Shown: positions 34,461 through 41,718 of the stretch, in pieces
Layout of the letters: every line of letters begins with the position of its first letter
How positions within the stretch are numbered: the first letter of the stretch is position 1
From: Verrucomicrobiota bacterium
GTDB taxonomy: Bacteria > Verrucomicrobiota > Verrucomicrobiia > Opitutales > Opitutaceae
DNA length: 64,000 bases
Assembly (NCBI GenBank): GCA_023399155.1
Contig: JAEWQP010000007.1
Coordinates: forward strand, 62,001 to 126,000
Direction: 5' to 3'
Notes under the pieces: model-generated
Databases searched by the model: none
What the model saw: the letters and a program-made list of their open reading frames with translations, nothing else
What the model was told of the DNA's origin: nothing
Position numbers and translations under genes: made by a program

Positions 34461-35553
34461 GCACCTGGAGTCGGATCAGGGCCGCCACCGCGAGCCGGTA
34501 CTCCGGAACGGCGGTGCAACCCGTGCGTATCGCGGCAAGAAAGTCCAGAGTCGCGCGATCGCGCTCGCCGCGCGCGAGGCTGCGGTGGGCCAGGTAGAAC
34601 CAGGCCGTGCAGGCCGCCTCGTCGGGCGTCGCGCCGCGCGGCGCGCGGGCTCTCTCGAGCAACTCCGCGCGCCCCATGCCGCCGGAGAGAAAGGCACTGA
34701 GCTGGCTCACCCACGCGGCCTCGGGGCTGACCGCGGGCGTGAGCGCGCCGGTGTCGTTCGCCGCGATCGCATGGAGCAGCGGCAGCGTGGCGTCTCCGGC
34801 GGCCGTGCCCGCCTCCGCCACGTGCGCCAGGTGAATCTGCAGTGCCTCGGCTGCCGCCTCCAGGCTGCCCTGCTGGAACCGCAGCAGGCCCAGCACGCGG
34901 GCGCTGAAGGTTGATTCGGGATCGAGGATGAACGCATCCTGCAGCACGGTGTCGGCCTCGTCGGTGCGACCATGGCACGCCAGGATCTCCGCGTGGACGA
35001 GGCGGAGCGGTGCGGCACGCGGGTCGAGCGCGAGCGCGTCCTGGATGTCCGCGCGCGCGGCGTCGAGCCGCCACATGCGCATGCGCGCGCGGGCGCGGCC
35101 GCCGAGGAGCGAGGCCCGCGCCGCCGCGGGCAGGGAAGGATCGGCGAGCAGCCGCGTGCAGGCCTCTTCAGTGTACATCTCGGTGGATACAACGCTGCCG
35201 GAAGGCTGGTGCATCCAGGTGACCGGTTCGAACGAGCCGGTCGGGCGGTCGTCGAAGAGTGGGTCGGGTGCCGGGGGCGGCGGCGGCTCCGCTTCGGGCT
35301 CGGGCGCCGAAGGCTGGACTTCGGGCGGCGGCTCCTCGCGGGCGGGGCCGGGCGCGGCGCGGCGCGGGCCTGTTTCCGTGGTCCATTCCGTCGGCGGCGG
35401 GGGTGGCGGGGCGGGCGGCGGCGATGACGACTTGCGTCCGCGCGAGCCCGACGCGGGTCGCGACGGCTGAGCGGCCGCGGCCACCGCCAGGATGGACGCG
35501 AGAAGGAGGGCGGTCGGGATCCGCCAGGTGGAACGGGCGAGGGCGCGTATCAC
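34423..35553 (-). CDS. Secreted TPR-like protein with proline-rich linker
   Basis: A 376-residue protein with a signal peptide (ALLLASILAVAAAAQP), then a ~70-residue proline/acidic-rich linker (runs such as PPPAPPPPPP and EPEAEPPPPPAPDP). The C-terminal 260 residues are helical repeats of TPR type, for example DAARADIQDALALDPRAAPL, TDEADTVLQDAFILDPESTF and FQQGSLEAAAEALQIHLAHV. No catalytic motif is seen, so it is probably an envelope scaffold. Its ATG overlaps the stop codon of the upstream hybrid histidine kinase gene (ATGA at 35550-35553), implying coupled translation, and its 3' end overlaps namZ on the other strand. The biological role is unknown. Confidence 0.75.
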   Translation of the reverse strand: MIRALARSTWRIPTALLLASILAVAAAAQPSRPASGSRGRKSSSPPPAPPPPPPTEWTTETGPRRAAPGPAREEPPPEVQPSAPEPEAEPPPPPAPDPLFDDRPTGSFEPVTWMHQPSGSVVSTEMYTEEACTRLLADPSLPAAARASLLGGRARARMRMWRLDAARADIQDALALDPRAAPLRLVHAEILACHGRTDEADTVLQDAFILDPESTFSARVLGLLRFQQGSLEAAAEALQIHLAHVAEAGTAAGDATLPLLHAIAANDTGALTPAVSPEAAWVSQLSAFLSGGMGRAELLERARAPRGATPDEAACTAWFYLAHRSLARGERDRATLDFLAAIRTGCTAVPEYRLAVAALIRLQVLRAESLPGRLAQ

Positions 35554-38546
35554 GGGGTGGGCGACGAGCCCAGCGCTTCGTGCACGGCGCGCAGGAGGGA
35601 GTCGAGATTGAAGGGCTTGAGCAGAAAGCCCACCGGCGGCGCGGGCAGGAAAGTCTGGCCCAGCCCGGAGACGTCGGCAGCGCCGCTGACAGCGATGATG
35701 CGCGCCGCGGGTGCGGCGCGACGCAGCGCCTTGATCACCGCCACGCCGTCCATCACGGGCATCATCATGTCCGTGAGAACGAGCGCGATCTCGTCGCGAC
35801 GCTGCATGAACAGGCTGATGCCGCGCGCTCCGTCCTCGGCCGTGAGCACGCGGTAGCCGGCGGTCTCAAGGCTCTGCCGCGTGATCGAGCGCACGCTGGC
35901 CTCGTCGTCGATCACGAGCACGAGCTGTCCGCGACCGGGTGCCTCGGCTGCGCCGCCGCCCGTGGGCGCGGGCGCACCTGCGCTGGAAGGTTGCTCGGCG
36001 GGGAAATGCACGGCGATGGTGGTCCCGCGGCCGGGTTCGGTGTCGACCGCGATGAACCCGCGGTGGCTGCGCACGATCGCCATCGCGGTGGACAGGCCGA
36101 GCCCCGAGCCGCCCCCCGGTCCCCGGGTGGTGAAGAACGGCTCGAACATCCTTTCGCGGATCTCCGGTGCTATGCCGCTTCCTGTATCGATGACCTGGAT
36201 GCGCACGTGCGCTCCGGGCGTCGCGCCGGGCATGGAGGCCGCCTGCTCCGGGCTGACGCTGGCATTGGCGGCCCGCAGCGTGATCGTGCCCCCCTCCGGC
36301 ATCGCGTCGCGCGAGTTGAGGCAGAGGTTGAGCAGCAGCTGATGGATCTGGGTCGGCTCGCCCATGACCGACCAGAGATCGAGCGGCGCCTCCACGCGGC
36401 AGGCGATGCCGCGCGGGAACGTCTCCGAGACGATGTGCCGGATCTCCGGCAACAGGTGCCGGATGTTGATCGGGATGTGCGTGCCCTCCACCCCCCGGGC
36501 GAACGAGAGGACCTGGCGGACCACCTCGGCGCCGCGCCGCGCGCTGGTGCCGATGGCGCCGACCAGCTCGAGGTCCGCCGGATCGGTCAGGCGCATCCGC
36601 AGGATGTCGGAGGACAGCACGACCGGCGCGAGGATGTTGTTCAGATCGTGCGCGATGCCGCCGGCAAGCGTGCCGATGCTCTCCAGGCGTTGTGCGCGGA
36701 GGCGCAGCGCCTCGCGGCGCTTCTTCTCGGTGATGTCCGTATTGATTGTCAGGATATGGCACAGACGGCCTCCGGCATCGTGCCGCAGCGTCCAGCGGGA
36801 CTCGACCAGCACGCGGGTCTCGCCGCGCGTGCGGTACTCGAGTTCGCCGTTCCACATGCCCGCCTCGCGGGCTGCGCCCAGCACGGTGGAGAATGAGGCC
36901 TGATCGGCGAAATGCAGCGCGCCGGCGTGGCGGCCCACCGCCTCCTCGCGGCTCCAGCCCAGCAGCTGCTCGGCGCCGCGATTCCAGACCTCGATCAGGC
37001 CGGTCGCATCACACACCACGATCGCATCCGTGGCCTCGTCGAGCAGCAGCGCCTGCTCCTGCAGGCGCTCGTCGCGCTCGCGCAGGCGCGCCTCCGCCAG
37101 GCGGCTCTCGGTGATATCCTCGATCGTGCCGTGCAGGCGGTGCAGGACCCCGTTCAGCGCCTCGGAATTGCCGAGGATGCGCACCCAGCGTTCCTCACCG
37201 CGGGGTGCGATCCGCGTCTCCAGCGTCCAGGGCTGACCGGTGCGCAGTCCCTCGAGCGCCGCGGCATCGAAACGCTCCCGAAATCCCGGTTCGAAAAGCG
37301 ACAGCGCCTGCTCGGGCGTGATCGCCGTGCCGGGCTCGATGCCATGGATGAGATAGCTGCCGTTGGTCCATACGATCTGTTCCGCCTCGAGGTGAAGCTC
37401 CCAGCCGCCGATGCGCGCCAGGCGCTCCGTATCCGCGAGCAGTTCCGTGAGCCGCCGTGTCTCCGTTGTATCCGTGACGCGGATAATATGGAGCGCCTTG
37501 CCGCCGACGCTGATCCGCCGTACCACGACCGCGCCCCAGAAGCGGCGACCGCGCAGCGTGCGATACTCGAGCTGCCCGTTCCATATCCCGTCGCGCGCGA
37601 TGGCGGCGCGGTTGGCGAGGACCTGCTCCTCGGTCAGGCTGCCGTCGACGAGCTCCGGACCGCGCACCGCGAGCATCTCCGCCTTGGTCGCCGCTTCGAA
37701 CAGGGCGATCGCCTTGGCGTTGCAGTCGATGAAGCGGTGGTTTGCCGGATCCACCAGAAGGAGCGCGTCGGAGGCCTCCTCGAACACCGCGCGAAAACGT
37801 TCCTCGCTGTCGCGCAGTTCCGCCTCCGCCCGTGCGCGCGCCGAGATGTCGCGCACCGAGCCCGCAAGGAACTCGCCGTCCTCGGTCACGACGTGATTGG
37901 CCGCCACTTCCACGCGCGTGCCACCGCCGTCCCTGTGCCGTGCGGTGGTCTCGTAGATGGCCGAACCGCGTGTCCGAAGCATCCGCCAGAAGGCATGCGT
38001 GGTCTCGGGGGTGAAATTGGGGTCCCACTCCCACAGGCGCATGCCGAGCAGTTCCTCGCGGGACCAGCCGGAATGCCGGACCCCGGCGTCGTTGACGTAG
38101 ACGAGGCGAAACTCCTCCGTCGGCGCGACGATGAAGAAGCCGTCGCCGGCCGTGTCGACGAGGCTGCGGAAACGCCGGAGCTGCTGGGCGATCTCGCCCT
38201 GGCGCCTTTCCTCGTCGCGCTGCCGGGCGAAGTCCTCCAGCGAAACCACCACGGCCGGCGATCCCGCCCAGGTCAGCGGTTCCACACTGCAGCGGACCTC
38301 CAGCGTCGTGCCGTCACCGAGGGCCAGGGTATGCCCGCCCACGGCGCAAGCCGCGACCCCTGCGGGCGCCGGCCGGCCGACGAGCGGCGTTCCGCGAAAC
38401 CAGGCCCGCGCCCGGGCATTGGCGAAAAGCACGGTGTTGCCCGCGTCGAGCACCAGAAGCGCGCGTTCACTCGCATCGAGCAGCTGTAGGTAATCCTCCA
38501 CGACAGGCTGCGGACGCGGGCCGGGCTCGATGTGCGGAGCGGTCAT
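35550..38546 (-). CDS. Multi-PAS hybrid sensor histidine kinase with C-terminal receiver
   Basis: A 998-residue protein from ATG 38546. Five PAS-type domains precede the kinase: YLQLLDASERALLVLDAGNT (~18), FRSLVDTAGDGFFIVAPTEE (~130), ERFRAVFEEASDALLLVDPA (~250), TERLARIGGWELHLEAEQIV (~375) and ALLLDEATDAIVVCDATGLI (~490). The phospho-accepting His is in TLAGGIAHDLNNILAPVV. The ATPase has the N-box LLLNLCLNSRDAMPEGG and G-boxes DTGSGIAPEI and GGGSGLGLSTAMAIV. A receiver domain (residues ~873-995) has IDDEASVRS, LTDMMMPVMDG (phospho-Asp) and FLLKPFN. No transmembrane segment is seen, so it is cytosolic. It is coupled to the TPR gene; the signal sensed is unknown. Confidence 0.92.
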   Translation of the reverse strand: MTAPHIEPGPRPQPVVEDYLQLLDASERALLVLDAGNTVLFANARARAWFRGTPLVGRPAPAGVAACAVGGHTLALGDGTTLEVRCSVEPLTWAGSPAVVVSLEDFARQRDEERRQGEIAQQLRRFRSLVDTAGDGFFIVAPTEEFRLVYVNDAGVRHSGWSREELLGMRLWEWDPNFTPETTHAFWRMLRTRGSAIYETTARHRDGGGTRVEVAANHVVTEDGEFLAGSVRDISARARAEAELRDSEERFRAVFEEASDALLLVDPANHRFIDCNAKAIALFEAATKAEMLAVRGPELVDGSLTEEQVLANRAAIARDGIWNGQLEYRTLRGRRFWGAVVVRRISVGGKALHIIRVTDTTETRRLTELLADTERLARIGGWELHLEAEQIVWTNGSYLIHGIEPGTAITPEQALSLFEPGFRERFDAAALEGLRTGQPWTLETRIAPRGEERWVRILGNSEALNGVLHRLHGTIEDITESRLAEARLRERDERLQEQALLLDEATDAIVVCDATGLIEVWNRGAEQLLGWSREEAVGRHAGALHFADQASFSTVLGAAREAGMWNGELEYRTRGETRVLVESRWTLRHDAGGRLCHILTINTDITEKKRREALRLRAQRLESIGTLAGGIAHDLNNILAPVVLSSDILRMRLTDPADLELVGAIGTSARRGAEVVRQVLSFARGVEGTHIPINIRHLLPEIRHIVSETFPRGIACRVEAPLDLWSVMGEPTQIHQLLLNLCLNSRDAMPEGGTITLRAANASVSPEQAASMPGATPGAHVRIQVIDTGSGIAPEIRERMFEPFFTTRGPGGGSGLGLSTAMAIVRSHRGFIAVDTEPGRGTTIAVHFPAEQPSSAGAPAPTGGGAAEAPGRGQLVLVIDDEASVRSITRQSLETAGYRVLTAEDGARGISLFMQRRDEIALVLTDMMMPVMDGVAVIKALRRAAPAARIIAVSGAADVSGLGQTFLPAPPVGFLLKPFNLDSLLRAVHEALGSSPTP

Positions 38547-39031
38547 GTGACGACGGTGTTTCGCGAGCCGCGCGTCACTCAGCGGAGGGCGAGAGCGCCG
38601 GGGCAGCGGCCCGCGGTGACGCGCGGACGCGCACAGCCCCGCCCGTTCGCGCGCGGCGCGCCGCCCGCATGCACCACGCATGGCGGCGTGATCGGGACGG
38701 ATGGATACACGGCGGGCGCGGGCGCGAAAGACTCGGGGGGCATGGCTGCAGACTACGAACTCGGCGGCTCCGGCGAAAGTCCTTTAACGCGGCTGCAATA
38801 AAGTCGCAGCTCCAGCTCCGGCGTCCTCCGCCAGGACGGGTTCACTGGCGGAGGCGGACCCTGGGATCTCGACTTCCGCGGGGCTCCCGCCGCCGGCATA
38901 GGGACGGAGGCGAACGCACGCGCGGATCAGCCCCATGGCCCGGCACCGGGATCGTGCCGCGAACAGGACTTGCAGGCCGGGCGGTCCGCGGTGTGCTGGA
39001 ACCCGACAACGGCGCGGGAGACCTCCCGCAA
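38547..39031. other. 485-bp divergent intergenic region
   Basis: No gene is supported. It should contain promoters for the histidine kinase (minus) and the gamma-glutamylcyclotransferase-like gene (plus). The one clear structure is a 10-bp stem (CCTCCGCCAG with CTGGCGGAGG, 10-base loop) at 38825-38854. An AT-richer patch lies near 38780-38810. Confidence 0.5.
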
Positions 39032-39538
39032 ATGCCGATGGCACGCACGGAAACCGACCTGTTTGTCTATGGCACGCTGCGGCACGATCAGCCGGAGCAT
39101 GCGCGGTTCTGTCGTGGGCTGACGGGATGGCAACCGGCGCGGGCCCGCGGGCGGTTGTTCCGGCTGGTCGAGGGGTACCTGCTGATGGTGATCCAGCCCG
39201 CCGCGATCCTTCGCGGAGCCACAGGCGATGCGGCCGCGGACGAAAGGCGACGGCGTGAGCTCGTCCCTGAGGATCTGGAGCGGGCGGTGAACGCGCTCGA
39301 ACAAGCCGGCGAATCCTGGATCAGCGGGGAGGTGCTTGCCTTCACCGATGCCGGGCGCACGTGGCCGCCTCTGGACCGGTGGGAAGGGGTGACCCCCGGC
39401 CGCGATTCCGTTTACCTTCGGGTCGTGGTGCCGGTGCAGACGGACGATCCCTTGCACCCGTGGCGTCCCGCCTGGATCTACGCCGCGACGCGCGCTCCAG
39501 CCGGCGCGGTGGAAGTGAGCGCTGCGCCACCGGGCTGA
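39032..39538 (+). CDS. Gamma-glutamylcyclotransferase-like (AIG2/GGCT) protein
   Basis: A 168-residue protein from ATG 39032, with GGGAG about 10-14 bases upstream. The fold signature FVYGTLRHDQPEHARF near residue 11 is the YGSL-type glycine loop that binds the gamma-glutamyl moiety. The acid residue is likely Glu100 in SWISGEVLAFTDAGRTWPPL, followed by LDRWEGVTPGRDSVYLRVVV, another conserved GGCT block. A 30-residue charged insert (residues ~65-90) interrupts the barrel compared with compact family members. The family converts gamma-glutamyl amines to 5-oxoproline or has unknown roles. The next gene (GNAT) follows on the same strand after 77 bp. Confidence 0.8.
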   Translation: MPMARTETDLFVYGTLRHDQPEHARFCRGLTGWQPARARGRLFRLVEGYLLMVIQPAAILRGATGDAAADERRRRELVPEDLERAVNALEQAGESWISGEVLAFTDAGRTWPPLDRWEGVTPGRDSVYLRVVVPVQTDDPLHPWRPAWIYAATRAPAGAVEVSAAPPG

Positions 39539-39615
39539 CCACGCGCCGGGTCTGCGCGCTCAAGCCGGCCGGGGATTTGTCGTTCACCAGAGCGCCGGAC
39601 CTTCCGCCCGCCCCC

Positions 39616-40416
39616 ATGTATCGAGTCGTCTCCGAGCACGTCGCTCAACTCCGCCCCTTCTTCGCACCCCGGCCGCCCGCAAACGCGCCGATGCTCCAGG
39701 CGTTTCTGGATCAACGCGCACCCGGGCACGCCTATATCAACGATGCGCGCGCGCCCACGGCCTGCGTGGTCGCGGTGCACGACCGGTTCGTCTTCTTCGC
39801 TGGCGACGTTTCCGGGCATTTTTATGAGTCGGCCTTGCGTGAACTGCGCCGCCTGCAGGCGCTGCACGTGGTGGCTGCGCCCAGGGGTGTGCGGCTCCCG
39901 CGCCGGCCGGTTCCCGACGGCGAGGTCCACCGCCTGGAGTTCTCGCGCCGGCGCGATCCCGAGCGCGCGCGCGTCCGGGCGATCCAGCGCACGTCGACGG
40001 CGCTCGGTGAGATCCGGCGCATCGACGGGACCCTTTTCAGCCGTTGTCGCTGGCGCGACGAGATCGTGCGGCTGATGTGCAGCGAGCGGGAGTTTCTCAT
40101 GCACGGCATCGGCTACGCGCTGTGCCACGAGGGACACGTCCTGGCCGAAGCCTACGGCTGCCTGTGGACGGCAGAGCGTGTCGAGCTCGCGGTCACCACC
40201 GACCCGGCAGCGCGCGGGCGGGGCTACGCCACGGCGGTGTGCGCGCATTTGATCGACACCTGCGAGGCCGTGGGTTTTGCGACGTACTGGAGCTGCGATG
40301 CGGACAACGAACCGTCCGTCCGCCTCGCCACCAAGCTGGGCTACGAGGAACCGCGCGAGTATCGCCTGCTTCGTTTCGATCGCCTCCGCGTCGCCGAGAG
40401 TCCGGCACTGGTCTGA
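39616..40416 (+). CDS. GNAT-family N-acetyltransferase
   Basis: A 266-residue protein from ATG 39616. The C-terminal GNAT domain has the acetyl-CoA pyrophosphate-binding loop TTDPAARGRGYATAVCAHLI near residue 195 (the RGxGxA motif) and the final strand YWSCDADNEPSVRLATKLGY, which are diagnostic. The N-terminal ~120 residues form a degenerate second GNAT-like half (FVFFAGDVSGHFYESALREL), as in two-domain 'GNAT_acetyltran' proteins. The target is unknown. It is placed between the GGCT-like gene and an SDR gene, all on the plus strand, but 112 bp separates it from the latter and no operon is certain. Confidence 0.82.
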   Translation: MYRVVSEHVAQLRPFFAPRPPANAPMLQAFLDQRAPGHAYINDARAPTACVVAVHDRFVFFAGDVSGHFYESALRELRRLQALHVVAAPRGVRLPRRPVPDGEVHRLEFSRRRDPERARVRAIQRTSTALGEIRRIDGTLFSRCRWRDEIVRLMCSEREFLMHGIGYALCHEGHVLAEAYGCLWTAERVELAVTTDPAARGRGYATAVCAHLIDTCEAVGFATYWSCDADNEPSVRLATKLGYEEPREYRLLRFDRLRVAESPALV

Positions 40417-40528
40417 GGCCCCCAGCCGGCATCAGGGGCCGGGCCCTCGGGTGAGTACTTGGTCAACGTTCGCTCGCGCAGCTTTGCGCGTTCAAGGGTG
40501 GCGGATACACCGAGGGCTCACTTCGCTC

Positions 40529-41296
40529 ATGAAGACCTTTTCGGAATCGTTCTCACTTCACGGTGAGATCGCTCTCATCACCGGTGGCGGCACCGGCATC
40601 GGCCACGCGATCGGATGTTCCCTGGCTGCGGCCGGCGCCCGGGTCGTGCTGGTCGGCCGTCGAGAACCGGAGCTCAAGGCGGCGGTGGCGGCTATCGGAC
40701 CGGCCGCCAGTTATGTCGTCCACGATATCACGCGCATGGCGGAGGCGCCGGCGCTGGTGGAGCGTATCGAAAAGGAGGTCGGGCCCGTCACCTGCCTGGT
40801 CAACAACGCCGGCATCCACCTCAAGAAGGCTGCAGTGGATACGACGCCTGAGGAGTTCGAATCGGTGCTGCGCACGCACATCGTCGGCGCGCATGCCCTC
40901 ACCCGCGCCGTCGCGCCGGGGATGATGGCTCGCAAGCACGGCACGATCCTGTTCACGGCCTCGATGGCCTCGCTCTTCGGCATCCCGATGGTGATCGCCT
41001 ACACTGCGGCGAAGACCGCCATGGTCGGCATGGTCCGCGGCTATTCGACGGAGTTTTCTGCACATGGCGTCCGCGTCAACGCGATCGCGCCCGGCTGGAT
41101 CGAGACCGAGATGTCGCGCAAGGCGCTCGAGTCGGATCCGGCGCGCAGGTCCAAGGTCGTCGGGCGCACGCCCATGGCGCGCCTCGGCCAGCCCGAGGAC
41201 ATCGGCTGGGCGGCCGTCTACCTCGCCTCGCCCGCGGCCCGGTTCGTCACGGGCGTGATACTTCCGGTCGATGGAGGCGCGAGTATCGGGTTCTGA
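40529..41296 (+). CDS. Short-chain dehydrogenase/reductase (gluconate 5-dehydrogenase-like)
   Basis: A 255-residue classical SDR from ATG 40529. The NAD(P)-binding motif is LITGGGTGIGHAIG, with the VVLVGRREPELKAA strand after it. LVNNAGIHLKK carries the NNAG motif, FTASMASLFGIPM the catalytic Ser, and AYTAAKTAMVGMVRGYSTEF the YxxxK pair. VNAIAPGWIETEMS and the terminal VTGVILPVDGGASI complete the family pattern. Similarity of the N-terminus (FSLHGEIALITGGGTGIG) suggests the gluconate 5-dehydrogenase or sugar-acid reductase branch. Because SDRs are diverse, substrate assignment is tentative. A strong hairpin lies 65 bp downstream. Confidence 0.85.
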   Translation: MKTFSESFSLHGEIALITGGGTGIGHAIGCSLAAAGARVVLVGRREPELKAAVAAIGPAASYVVHDITRMAEAPALVERIEKEVGPVTCLVNNAGIHLKKAAVDTTPEEFESVLRTHIVGAHALTRAVAPGMMARKHGTILFTASMASLFGIPMVIAYTAAKTAMVGMVRGYSTEFSAHGVRVNAIAPGWIETEMSRKALESDPARRSKVVGRTPMARLGQPEDIGWAAVYLASPAARFVTGVILPVDGGASIGF

Positions 41297-41718
41297 GTTT
41301 TCCTCACTTTCCGCGCCGCAGAGGTCAGGGCGGCACGGGTTCCCTGGGTTCTGGTTATGGGCGCCGCGGCGCTGACTCGGTCACGCCGCGGCGCGCCATG
41401 TCCAGCGAGGCGCGGGGACCGCGCGAACGATGGTCCTTCGTGGTTCGTGGCAGGGCGGGGGTCTCCGGCTGAGTCGCCGCCGAGCGCGAAGGTGTACAAC
41501 GTGCACCGCGCCGCAGAGGATCCCGTGTGCTCGGATATCTTCTGGCATGCGTGCCGTCGCAACTGGACGCTGCGCCTTTACGGTGACGCCGCGCTGCGGC
41601 AGGAATCTACGGTTCGACCTGAAAGGGATGGGGTTTTGGTTGCCGACCCACGGCTTTACGCGACCGTGACGCTCCGGTCGTGAAGCCGACGGCCGGGTCC
41701 AGCCGTCTTTTACCCCGC
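41297..41718. other. 422-bp intergenic region upstream of the GH9 gene
   Basis: No gene is supported; short reading frames here lack codon bias or family similarity. It contains the hairpin at 41362-41395 and presumably the GH9 promoter. Confidence 0.5.
41362..41395 (+). terminator. Strong GC hairpin after the SDR gene
   Basis: A perfect 11-bp stem (GCGCCGCGGCG with CGCCGCGGCGC) closes a 12-base loop. There is no T-run, so it may act as a Rho-assisted stop or 3' stabiliser. Confidence 0.5.

Noticed and set aside
40529..41296. SDR as the missing ketoreductase of the aryl-polyene-like operon
   Set aside because: It lies 12 kb from the operon among unrelated genes and resembles sugar-acid dehydrogenases and not FabG.
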